Below, piece after piece: positions 1 to 9,924 of a stretch of DNA of 64,000 bases (its first letter is position 1; each line of letters starts with the position of its first letter). The position numbers and the translations under genes are program-made. The notes under the pieces are model-generated. The model was not told the DNA's origin. It worked only from the letters and a program-made list of their open reading frames with translations, and made no database searches. The stretch spans positions 903,001-967,000 of the forward strand of contig NC_071354.1 of the NCBI RefSeq assembly GCF_943734655.1, in the 5' to 3' direction. The DNA is from Sabethes cyaneus (lineage: Eukaryota; Arthropoda; Insecta; Diptera; Culicidae).

Positions 1-397
1 CCGTCTGATGCTAACATCAACCCGTCACAACGTGGCTGCCTTGAGCTGTGCATCGCCAAATAAGTTAGTTTATATGACGAAAACTCATTATAGAAAGTTT
101 GATTGCATCATTGCAATTCATTTCCCGGACAGCCGACAGCTAGTGGGAAAACAATAAAACGTGAAAAGCTGTGAAAATTGTTTACGCGACACCTAATGGT
201 ATTCATAACTAATATGCATTTACCGAATGTGTTCCTATCGTTAGAGTAACAAATCCATGCAGTACTTAACGAAACGTTTTTTATAAATCATTGACTAATT
301 CAAAACAAATTAGTTCTATAATTTAAAACTTAGCAAGTTGTAATAAACTTAGCACAGATAGAGTATCAAATGCATGTCGATTTTCAATAAATCAAAA
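1..397. other. noncoding flank
   Basis: AT-rich DNA without a supportable reading frame, RNA gene or repeat end. It runs up to the target-site duplication of the LINE that follows. Confidence 0.6.
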
Positions 398-411
398 TTG
401 TAATTAACGTT

Positions 412-2202
412 TCTTCTTCTTCTTCAGCAGCATAGAGCCGGGGTGGCTCGTGCTGTTTCAAGCACTCGTCTCCATTCAACTCGGTCTTGGGCCACTCGTC
501 GCCAATTTCCTAGTCGTCTCAGAAGTCGCAAATCGCTTTCGACCTGGTCGAGCCATCGTGCACGTTGGGCCCCCCTGTTCCTGGTGCCGGTGGGGTTGTT
601 GAAGAGGACCGTTTTCGTCGCACTGTCGTCCGGCATCCTTACGACGTGTCCGGCCCACCGTAGCCTGCTAACTTTCGCTAGATGTACGATGGGAGTCTCC
701 CCAAGCAGTGCCTGTAGCTCGTGATTCATACGCCTCCGCCACTCTCCGCTTTCAGTTTGTACTCCGCCAAATATCGTCCGCAGCACTTTCCGCTCAAACA
801 CGGCAAGGGCGCGTATGTCCTCCGTAAGCAGCGTCACGGCTTCAAGTCCATAAAGAACTACCGGTCTAATAATGGTTTTGTACATTGTTAGCTTCGTGCG
901 GCGGCGTATGCTTCCTGATCGTAGCGTTTTACGAAGGGCAAAGTAGGCCCGATTTCCCGCTTGGATGCGCCGCTGGATCTCCTTACTAGTGTTGTTGTCC
1001 GCGGTCACCAGCGATCCCAAATACACGAACTCTTCTACCACTTCTAGTTCGTCGCCGTCAACGGTTACCGTCCGTGGGAGGCGCGCATTTGTTTCCTTTG
1101 AGCCTCTTCCTTTCATGTATTTGGTCTTCGACGCATTTATTTTTAGCCCAATTCTCCTAGACTCCGCTTTCAGTCTGGCGTAGATTGCCTCCGCCGTCGC
1201 AAAGTTCCTGGCTATGATATCGAAGTCATCTGCAAAGCCTAGAAGTTGGCTACTCTTGGTAAAAATCGTGCCTCTCGTTTCAATGCCCGCTCGTCGGATC
1301 ACCCCCTCAAGAGCGATGTTGAACAGCATGCAGGATAGACCGTCACCTTGTCTCAACCCTCGTCGCGTCTCGAAGGGACTCGAGAGTGTCCCAGAGATGC
1401 GTACGAAACACATCACTCGATCCAATGTAGCTCTGATCAGTCGCGTCAGTTTGTCCGGAAAACCGTATTCGTGCATTATCTGCCATAGCTTGTCTCGATC
1501 GACTGTGTCGTATGCTGCTTTGAAATCGATAAAGATGTGATGCGTGGGCACGTTGTACTCCCGACATTTCTGCAAGATCTGTCGGATAGTAAATATTTGG
1601 TCCGTAGTTGCGCGAGCCCCCATGAAACCCGCCTGATAATTCCCTACGAAACCTTGTGCTATCGGTGACAGCCGGCGTAACAGGATCTGGGAGAGTACCT
1701 TGTAGGCGGCGTTTACCAACGTAATACCACGATAGTTGCAGCAGTCTAGCCGATCACCCTTTTTGTAGATGGGACAAACCACTCCTTCCATCCATTCCTC
1801 CGGTAGCTTTTCCTCCTCCCAAATCCTCGAAATAACCCAGTGTAGAGCCTTTGCTAGCGTTTCCCCGCCATGTTTATAAAGCTCTGCCGGTAGGCGGTCC
1901 TTCCCAGCGGCTTTATTGGTCTTCAGCAACCTGATTTCTCGTTTGACTTCTTGGAGATCAGGTGCTAGGACATCACTATCTTCCATGGGCGCTCCTAGGT
2001 TAATTTCCGTTCCGCCTCCTTCTGCGACTTCGCCATTGAGGTGTTCATCGAAGAACTGCTTCCACCTGTCGACCACCTCGCGCTCGTTTGTAATTAGATT
2101 CCCTCCCTCGTCCCTACACATGTCAGGTTTCGGTGTGTAGCCCTTCCGAGTTTGGTTCACCTTCTCATAAAACTTGCGCGTGTCATTAGCTCGGAATAGT
2201 TG
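412..2202 (-). mobile_element. 5'-truncated non-LTR retrotransposon (LINE family A, copy 1)
   Basis: A LINE insertion in minus orientation. Both ends are defined by a 14-bp target-site duplication, TTGTAATTAACGTT, at 398-411 and 2203-2216. The 3' end, on the left, is a short GAA-type simple repeat (plus strand TTCTTCTTCTTC) rather than a long poly(A), as in RTE-like families. The 5' end is cut inside the region upstream of the reverse transcriptase, so the endonuclease domain is missing; that is the usual result of incomplete target-primed reverse transcription. It is much GC-richer than its surroundings. A second copy of the same family lies at 8631-9908 and decayed pieces at 22.1-24.0 kb. 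The clade (RTE-like or a neighbour) is inferred. Confidence 0.9.
424..2202 (-). CDS. partial LINE ORF2: reverse transcriptase and C-terminal region
   Basis: One open frame of 592 codons runs from the truncated 5' edge to a stop at the left end. There is no native start; the first residues read QLFRANDTRKFYEKV, so the frame begins mid-protein. RNA-directed DNA polymerase motifs appear in order: VVCPIYKKGDRLDCCNYRGI, the IDFKAAYDTVDR block with the first catalytic Asp, GLRQGDGLSC, and the FADD box in LLGFADDFDI. Then come the KTKYM thumb-side motif, the YLGSLVTADN segment and a C-terminal block ending GAQRARWLDQVE and ATPALCC. The enzyme would copy LINE RNA at a nicked target, but this copy lacks endonuclease and promoter, so it cannot be autonomous. 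The absence of any stop or frameshift points to a young insertion. Confidence 0.9.
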   Translation of the reverse strand, partial: QLFRANDTRKFYEKVNQTRKGYTPKPDMCRDEGGNLITNEREVVDRWKQFFDEHLNGEVAEGGGTEINLGAPMEDSDVLAPDLQEVKREIRLLKTNKAAGKDRLPAELYKHGGETLAKALHWVISRIWEEEKLPEEWMEGVVCPIYKKGDRLDCCNYRGITLVNAAYKVLSQILLRRLSPIAQGFVGNYQAGFMGARATTDQIFTIRQILQKCREYNVPTHHIFIDFKAAYDTVDRDKLWQIMHEYGFPDKLTRLIRATLDRVMCFVRISGTLSSPFETRRGLRQGDGLSCMLFNIALEGVIRRAGIETRGTIFTKSSQLLGFADDFDIIARNFATAEAIYARLKAESRRIGLKINASKTKYMKGRGSKETNARLPRTVTVDGDELEVVEEFVYLGSLVTADNNTSKEIQRRIQAGNRAYFALRKTLRSGSIRRRTKLTMYKTIIRPVVLYGLEAVTLLTEDIRALAVFERKVLRTIFGGVQTESGEWRRRMNHELQALLGETPIVHLAKVSRLRWAGHVVRMPDDSATKTVLFNNPTGTRNRGAQRARWLDQVESDLRLLRRLGNWRRVAQDRVEWRRVLETARATPALCC

Positions 2203-2216
2203 TTGTAATTAACGTT

Positions 2217-5200
2217 ACTTCGATTATTATTCGAAAAACCGTAACATAATATCCATTAGAATTTCCGACCAGCAAGCTAGTCCTGTTAAGCTGACGATTA
2301 AATTCACCATCTGTTTATACGCGTCACAATGATCTAGCAATTGCATTCATACTCTAGCGTCCAAAAAGGTAAATTTGCCAAGCTTATAATAAAATCACCA
2401 CCTGTTCAGACGCGTGGCTATGATTTAGCAATTAAAGTGATTTGATGATAAAATTATAATAAAAACAAAAGCCTGATGCTGAACCCGGTGGTAGGCAGGA
2501 TAATGGAATCAATTTGAACGACCCTGTTGGAATGGGAAAAGCCGTCGCGGCACCGCAGCGCATTATTCTGCTGCCACAGTAGGGGTTCGTGGAAACCGTC
2601 CATTTTGGATTCAATCGAGAATAGAATAACAGTTTGCAATATAATAAATCGGCTATTTGCGTTTGGAGTTAGCATCATATAACGATAATCGGGGAATGGT
2701 TAGCGACAACGCGGGGAATTGTAGATTTATCCTCATGGCATAAAATCAAAATTAATTTCAGGTAAAATGACTGACAAACACGAACCGGGTGTTCGGTGAA
2801 GTTATTGTAAATTTTGAAACCAACACGTTTGTAAATATTTCTATACTGTTTTGCTGTATGCCAGTATATTTTGTGGTTGCGGTCGGAGAATCTGTTTTGG
2901 ACACACTGTGCATTTTCAATTTTATTTTCCCTAGCAGAAAATGTGTATCAAATTTTCAGCACTAATTAATATATATTGACTCAGGCGTAATTGTTATCCT
3001 TTCTAATTTTACTCAATAAAAGAATTAAAGATACGCTACTATGAATGCTTTTTGGAGGCAGCTTTGCTAAACTATTAGTTCGCAGACCACCTTAGCTCTT
3101 AAAACTTGACTTAGTTTTACGCAAACCTAAAAAAGCATAATCCGAAAATACAATATGTATTACAATTATATTATACAATTATATTGTGTATTATTGTTGT
3201 AATCAAATCTATATGACGCCATTGTTAGTATATAGCAGAAGTACGATCGCTTCGTACCGGCCATTGTGGTTCTGTATTTGGCGAAATCAATTGATTAAAA
3301 ATTCAGTCGAAAACGCTCTAATCCAAATTAAGTAAACTTTCAAAAGGACCTCAAAAATACACATGAAATTTTGTCACATAGGGTACGGGAGGGTATTTTC
3401 AGTTTATTAAACGATTACTTGTATTACTTCAGCTTATTGAAGCCTAGTTCTAGTGGAAAAACAGGTGGTTTTGATGTTCTTTTAATAAAAAAACAGCAGA
3501 TTACTTACATTTTTGAGAAAATAATTATAACATATTGAAATCGTATTTGGCAAAGTATTTTTAGCGGAATGAAAAGAAAATGAGCTGAATTTAGAACCTG
3601 GCTAAAAATATCCTCTTGTAACCTAGAAAGGAATTCTTATAAGGTTTATTCTTCTACAAATAAGGTTCAAAAGGCAAGGGCAATGGGATAACATTTGATA
3701 TTTTCAACAATCCTCCCTCTCAAAATAAAACTAACTTTTTCGAGGTAATCGTTTACTTATGTTTTTGTTTGCCAAGGAAAAACGTTTTTTCGTTCGGTTC
3801 ACTGGTTCTCAGTGTGTCTAATGAGGTGTGCTTAAAATGTTTGCCAAAAAATTACGCATGCTGCTGATCTTAGTTGAACCTGTTGTTTGCATAAATATTT
3901 TCTCCTCAAGCAGCGATTTTCTGAAAGTAATCAAGCAGAACACTGGTCTTTATTACCCACTTGTTCCTTTGAAACTTGAACCTCAAATGAGATTGTCTAC
4001 AGCCAAATACTTAAAGCAATCAAATCATGTTGCATATCGTAAAATAACTTTATAATTCATGCTGAACTGAGCTGGTAGCATATTTCTTGAAATACATATA
4101 CACACAAAGGAACATGAATTCATTCAAACGGCTCAAGAAAACAGCGTTTATTAATTTGCTGATGAGCAAAACTTTTCTCGTTAGTAGCATTATAAACAAA
4201 AACGTGAACAGCATGAAGACACGAAATGATAATCTGGCTATCCGGGAGTGACTGTGTGTAGTTTGGCTGTATTATTGTTGGCCGTGCGTTAAGTTTCTAC
4301 TGCTTATTTCTTGGAAATTGAAAGCAAGTATAAATGAATGTGTACGTCTAATTATGGGAGAATTGTGTAACAGCAATCACAACCTCACAAAATGTAAAGG
4401 CTTATCCGACATACTTTCATAGTTGTCAGAATTTGAAAAAGATGTTTTATGGCTGAAGAGGTTGAATAACCAAGTTTCTCCATTGAATCTGAACTGGCAT
4501 GGAGAAGCTTGGTTTGACAAACTATTCGATTCATGGGGAAATTTTGAAGGTTTGCTTTTAACTACTCTCAAACAGCACCGGAAATACAAACGCGGAAACT
4601 ATTGTAATCGAAAGCAAAAGTCACACGTTCGGCCTGTGCCATGAGACATCAACATTTCTCTGGCAGGACAAGTTTTCTGTCACGATCATTTTCATTGGTC
4701 CCAGTAGTAAAGTTACCAGTATGATGACCGAAATTTTCGAATTGTTTATGCTTTTGAGTGTTACAACCGTAACTACGTAACTGTTCATGGGAAGCGAACA
4801 TCTTGCGGTTCCATTGATGTACTGATGCAAATTGTTGGAGTTTTTTTTTTCAATTTTTTTTAACATTAATATCTTTTGTGTGATTTAGTACTGCGCATTG
4901 CACCTACGAATTCGAAAATATAAGGGTCTATTTTATTTGAAATTCCCAATACTTTATAAAATTAATAACATATTGAAATGAGCGAAAAAGCTATTAGTAA
5001 AATTAAAATGTGTTCGTACATGAGTTATCAAGCGAAAATTACAAAATGAAAAATAGAAATCAAACAGATCGATAAGAAGAAAAGAAAAATATAACAACAA
5101 AAAGAAAAGACATCAGAAAGTGAGCATACGCATTGATTAAAAAGACTACAGAATTGAATGAAACTAATGGTAAACAATAACAAATAAAAAAAAATTGGAT

Positions 5201-5879
5201 GTAATCGAAATAAGACAACAGACAAATCAATCGCGAAAGAAAATGTACAATATAAGAATAGATAAATGAATAAGTAATTACTTTCATTAAAACTGTTTAC
5301 GGCCAAATAAGGAATTGAATATTTACATTCAATAGTTATTAATAAATATATTTTGCAGTATGTATTGATTTTTTTCATCTAATTTCTCTATCAAGACAAT
5401 GTTATACTGTTATACGGTTGTTAAATGGCAAAGTATAGGTAATCCAATTTAATGTGGAACACTGTATTACAGAAAATACTTAGAATCGTGTAAATTATTG
5501 AATTATTCTCTTTGCAGTGAACCAAATAAACTTTCGACTGTATCGTGTTCACCAGAGTTTGAATGAACACGAAATACACGAATATACTTCGTTGAGCATG
5601 CGCATGCATAATGTATAACGATTGTTTGAATTCACGTTTCGTAAAAAGGACCAGTTGTCTGTTAAAGTTTATCGCAATCAGACGGTTCGGGAACCGGAGG
5701 ATCCTTTGTGCAAAAATAATTTAATTCCCGTTCCATGTGCGTTGGAAATCCAACGGAATGCGATACTTCAATTTCTATTATGAATCACATTGCAGTTAGA
5801 GGTATGATATAAGCAAAAGCTTTGACCAATGGCAAAATAGGGGGACTATAGCTCTCAGTATTTTTTCAACTATTTTATT
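2217..5879. other. noncoding AT-rich region
   Basis: No exon, RNA gene or transposon end could be supported. Short open frames here start at non-ATG codons or lack any recognisable domain. The only structure seen is the imperfect duplication at 2300-2433. Confidence 0.5.
2300..2433. repeat. imperfect direct repeat, about 43-bp units
   Basis: Two similar segments, 2300-2342 and 2391-2433, share the order TCACCA.CTGTT, ACGCGT and ATGAT.TAGCAATT, separated by 48 bp. They look like a local duplication; the ACGCGT core is kept in both. Function unknown. Confidence 0.6.
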
Positions 5880-5884
5880 TAGTC

Positions 5885-6020
5885 AGCATATTAAAATTGA
5901 ACCTGCCAGCTAGCTTCGTGGTATGATGCTAAGTCAGTCGTCGTATGTCCAGAACTTGCCTTGGGGATGCTACTAGAGTCAGTAGGATAGTTGCACTAGC
6001 CCCGTAATTGTCCTGTACAG
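5885..6020 (+). mobile_element. tRNA-derived SINE, family 1, degenerate copy
   Basis: Reads CTTCGTGGTATGATG (A-box-like region), a worn B-box region, then GAGTCAGTAGGATAGTTGCACTAGCCCC and GTAATTGTCCTGTACA (6004-6019). The same body motif occurs in reverse at 12925-13090. This arrangement, a tRNA-like head and a conserved GTAATTGTCCTGTAC body, is one I know from mosquito SINEs. The borders are approximate and no duplication was found. Confidence 0.65.
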
Positions 6021-6302
6021 CTTATACATCGTATAATTATATAACTATAGTTTTTTTTTTAATTTGAAAAATTGTGACCGTTTTTCTAGGGGGAGTCATA
6101 TCTCTTCTAGGGGAGCTTAGCCCCCCAGAGCCCACTTCTTGTTCCATGACTTTGATGTTGATCTTTTGTGGTTATTTATTTGATGTTGGTTATTTTTTGC
6201 AAAGTTTTGATATTTTAGAGAGCCACCAATTTTATAAATTTTGTAAGCAGCATATTTTTAGTTTAACATTTTGCTTCTATTGTAAATAAGTTTATAAGCT
6301 TA

Positions 6303-7019
6303 TGTGTCCATGTCCGCCGGTCCGGCAGAACAAAGGGATGAAATCAGAGATCTCCACTGCTGACGGTTACCCGCCATGGCTTTTACCTGTCGCCAGGACA
6401 GGTTCTCGTCTACAGCCTACAGTCACGAATTTCTGTGGCTATCGGCCGTTGATGACACCGACGATGGAGTTCCTCATTGGATATCCAATTATCAGGCCAC
6501 CAGGCACGAATGATGTATCACAGGCACCGGTTAATGAATACCTGCAGTTTTTGCGTTGTCTCCGCTGAGACGCACCACGTTTCGCAGGCATACAGTAGTA
6601 CGGATTTAACGTTTGAATTAAAGATTCGGGTTTCCGTACGTAGAGTGATCTGGTTTGAGCGCCAAATGTTTCGCAGACCTGCAAAGGCACCCCTGGCCTT
6701 CCTGATCCGTGTGGCTATATCAGTCTTGGTACCACCATCGGGCGTTGTTTGGCTACCAAGATATTGAAAGGCAGCTACCTGCTCAACTTGTTGTCCCGCT
6801 ACTGTGAAGTTGGTGGTATTGTCAGTGTTCACTACCATAGACTTAGTTTTCGCTACATTGACTGTGAGACCTGCTGCTTGGGAGCTCTCGGAGAGGTCAT
6901 CTAACTTGCTCTGCATGTCGTTTCGGCGTTGTGCGAGCAAGACAATGTCGTCGGCTAGGTCGAGGTCATTTAGCTGCTCCATCGTTAGAGGATTCCAAGG
7001 CAATCCTCGATCCTCGTAA
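6303..7019 (-). pseudogene. LINE family B reverse transcriptase remnant
   Basis: The minus strand encodes the 3' half of a LINE ORF2: RGLPWNPLTMEQL, the catalytic LADDIVLL box (family A has FADD), VAKTKSMVV, FQYLGSQTTPDGG and LLYACETW. The frame is open over roughly 6518-7019, then meets TGA and TAG codons in the segment reading YIIRAWWPDNWISNEELHRR. After a deletion and frame change it ends in QVKAMAGNRQQWRSLISSL and a stop near 6303. At least one stop is explained by CGA to TGA. No target-site duplication could be seen. It is a dead 5'-truncated copy and differs clearly from family A. Confidence 0.8.
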
Positions 7020-7329
7020 TTACTGTCTTATATCGAAAAAATTTGTGTTGAAATCATAGACTGACCATCTGAATTCAATTAGCTATTTTTTATAACCTTA
7101 ATTGAAATTTTAGGGTCAACATCCACATCCAATAATATGATCGCAAACAATTCATCTAAAAAAACAAGTACAGGAAAAAATAGTAACAGTGCAATATTTT
7201 TCCATATTAGTGTTCTTTATTACGTTCTCTACCTCTTTATATAAATTCAGGGCTTATAACATTAAATATAATGCTTGTATGCTCATAATTATAATAATCC
7301 GCTTACGTTAGATACAAGGCTCGATCTCG

Positions 7330-8614
7330 ACGACAATTACTGTTGTAAAATTTCATCTACACATATTCAAGCGAAATATTGGAGCGTAATTGGAGCTGGA
7401 GTTGGAAATTGTTGGAGTAGATCTTACGCTTCAGGCTTATCCAGAAATTCAGGATCGGACGCAGCTGGGGGACGCTGGGCGGGTATCAGCCGCTCCATAT
7501 TCTCCAACGATCGCTTCGAGTAGTGGACCGACGCCAGTTCCGGCCAGAACACCACATCTTTGCCCTTATGGTATTTCTAGAAGAACGATGCAGGGATGGT
7601 TTGATCACTTTGACTCAATTTTGATTCATTTGACAGTACGGTCTCAACCGAGCAAAATTTGACTTATATTTGGGACATTTGTAGAACTAAGTATTATCTA
7701 CAATTTTGCTGAACAAAGTTTTGCAATATCTTTTGTATTTACGGTGCAACAATGCTAGTACCTCATTAGTTCATTTAGTCACTAATGAGGTATTAGCATT
7801 GAAGCATCAAAACCACATAAGATACAGCAAAACTTTATTCAGCAAAATTGTAGATAATAACTAGTCCTACAAATGTGTCATACAGTTTGCCAAATTTTGC
7901 TAGGCTGAGATTGTACTGTCAAATGAATCAAAATTGAGTCAAAGTGATCGAACCATCCCTGGAACGATGCAACTTCCGGCAGGCACTTCGTACTATAAAA
8001 TTCCCCGTTCACGGCCAGTCCGGAGCGAAAGAAGAGCGGCTTTGACGTCCTCTTCTCGCTGATTGTCAGCCACAGCAGCACCTTCTTGGGGAACTTGGTG
8101 TGTGAAATGCACTTCCTTCGTGGGGGAAGTCAAATATAAAGGGCTCTGTCAGTCGTTGCCATCCAGGGTGAGATAGGTATCGTCGTCCATCACCACCGCC
8201 ACGTCGCGATTCGCCGGGAAAATCGTCTTGACCATCTTATTCAACCGCTGCCGCTGCGTCATTGCCTGCAGGTCCGAGACCAATGGATGGGACATGTCGC
8301 TTCCTGATAGATATGTATGTCCATGTTCACCAGGTACTTTTTCACTGTTTGGCCGGTTGCACCGACCTTCCGACCAAGCGCACGCAGCCACTTTTCCCTC
8401 GGTCTTCTTCTGCAGCATCCTTTAGATCCTTCTTTCGATGCTCTGATTGTTGTCCAATAGTGTCAAGATGTTGTAGATGCCCAAAACGGGCGTATCCGAC
8501 GTCCGCAAAGTGCCGCACGATGTCCGCTTTCGGTGCGGCGGAGCACCGTTCTTTGAACGCGCACACTTCTGAACGGAGTAGCTTCACTGTTTTCACCATC
8601 ACGGTTAGAGTTCT
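7330..8614 (-). pseudogene. ITm-type (DD37E-like) Tc1/mariner transposase pseudogene, interrupted
   Basis: On the minus strand, N to C: a helix-turn-helix region (FKERCSAAPKADIVRHFADV, about 8540), LTQRQRLNKMVKTIF-like and VVMDDDTYLTLDGND (first catalytic Asp, about 8170), KVLLWLTISEK and SKPLFFRSGLAVNGE (about 8050), and after the inserted MITE the third block KDVVFWPELASVHYSKRSL (about 7530). The MDD.TY.TLDGND and FWP.LAS.HYS blocks are typical of mosquito ITm elements. Frameshifts near 8130, the 371-bp MITE insertion (7591-7961), an Asp-to-Glu change in the third block (inferred from family memory) and an adjacent LINE insertion at 8631 leave no functional enzyme. Terminal inverted repeats were not identified, so the outer borders are approximate. 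Confidence 0.75.
7591..7961. mobile_element. fold-back hAT-type MITE, intact copy
   Basis: A 371-bp element with long inverted arms. It starts CAGGGATGGTTTGATCAC and ends with the complement of CAGGGATGGTTCGATCAC. Flanking 8-bp duplications GAACGATG lie at 7583-7590 and 7962-7969. An 8-bp duplication and a CAGGG terminus are hAT hallmarks. The arms of about 175 bp pair almost along the whole element, around a central palindrome (TACCTCATTAG / CTAATGAGGTA). There is no coding frame, so it would be mobilised in trans. A second, disrupted copy spans 35792-41228. Confidence 0.92.
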
Positions 8615-8630
8615 AGTGATAGAGCTGTAG

Positions 8631-9908
8631 CTACCCGGCGAGCTGCTGAAATACGGTGGTGATCTAGGTCATTGTCAAGATTTGGGAGGAGGAGCTGCTA
8701 CCGGAGGAGTGGACGGAAGGCATCGTGTGTCCGATCTACAAAAAGGGCGACAAGTTGGATTGTTGTAATTACCGCGCAATCACACTGACTGTTGAACGCC
8801 ACCTACAAGGTACTCTCCCAACTTTTATGTCGTCGATTATCACCATTTGCAAAGGAGTTCGTGGGGCAATATCAAGCGGGATTCATGGGTGCCCGTGCCA
8901 CCACGGATCAGATTTTCGCGCTTCGGCAAGTGTTGCAGAAATGTCGCGAATACAACGTGCCCACGCATCATTTATTCATCGACTTCAAATCGGCGTATGA
9001 CACGATCGATCGAGATCAGCTATGGCAGATTATGCACCACTATGGATTTCCGGATAAACTAACGCGATTGGTCAAGGCGACGATGGATCGAGTAATGTGT
9101 GTTGTTCGAGTATCAGGGACAGTCTCGAGTCCGTTTGAATTTCAAAGAGGGTTACGGCAAGGTGATGGGCTTTCATGTTTGCTGTTCAATATCGCTTTGG
9201 AGGATGTGATAAAAAGAGCGGGATAGACACGAGTGGTACGATATCCGTCCAGCTTCTTGGTTTCGGTGACGACGTTGACATCATTACACGTACCTTTGAG
9301 AGGATGGCGGAAACGTACATCGGACTGAAAGCTGAAGCCAAACGGATTGGACTTGTCATTAATATATCGAAAACAAAATACATGAAAGGAAGAGGTTCTA
9401 GAGAACTGAATGCTGACCTCCCTCCCCGGATTCATTTAGACGGTGATGAAATCGAGGTGGTAGAAGAGTTTGTGTATCTGGGCTCACTGGTTACCGCAGA
9501 CAACGACACCAGCAGAGAAATACAAAGACGCATTATGGCAGGAGATCATGCCTACTTGGGATTCCATAGGACGCTGCGATCGAGCGAAATTCGGCGCCGC
9601 ACGAATTTAACTATCTACAAGACGCTGATTAGACCGGTAGTTATTTACGGCCATGAGGCATGGGCTATGCTCGTGGAGGACCAACGTGCCCTTAGTGTTT
9701 TCGAACGGAAGGTGTTGTGCATCATCTACGGCGGAGAGGATATGGACGACGGCGCGCAGCGAGCAAGATGGATCGGTCAAGTGGAAGGCGACCTGCGGAC
9801 CCCACGCAGTCTACGTGGCTGGCGAATTGCGGCCATGGACTAAGTGGAATGGAGACGACTTCTTCGTACACCAGAGGAAACTACGGCCTGGAGTTGATTA
9901 AATAAGTA
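8631..9908 (+). mobile_element. LINE family A, copy 2, truncated and internally deleted
   Basis: The insertion is bounded by a 16-bp duplication AGTGATAGAGCTGTAG at 8615-8630 and 9909-9924. The 3' end is a short TAAATAAGTAAG tail, not long poly(A). The insertion sits immediately upstream of the ITm transposase remnant, next to its 5' coding region. It is related to the copy at 412-2202 but more decayed. Confidence 0.88.
8640..9904 (+). pseudogene. decayed LINE family A reverse transcriptase
   Basis: The frame begins in the LPGELLKYGG region and carries CPIYKKGDKLDCCNYRAITL, FVGQYQAGFMGARATTDQIF, FIDFKSAYDTIDRDQ, GLRQGDGLSCLLFN and, after a frameshift near 9220, LLGFGDDVDIITR, ISKTKYMKGRGS, YLGSLVTADND and IRPVVIYGHEAW. 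The FADD catalytic box has become FGDD. A deletion removes the segment between ERKVLCIIYGG and GAQRARWIGQVE that is present in copy 1. Stops close the C-terminal end (RIAAMD, then stop). There is no endonuclease domain. The copy is inactive. Confidence 0.85.
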
Positions 9909-9924
9909 AGTGATAGAGCTGTAG

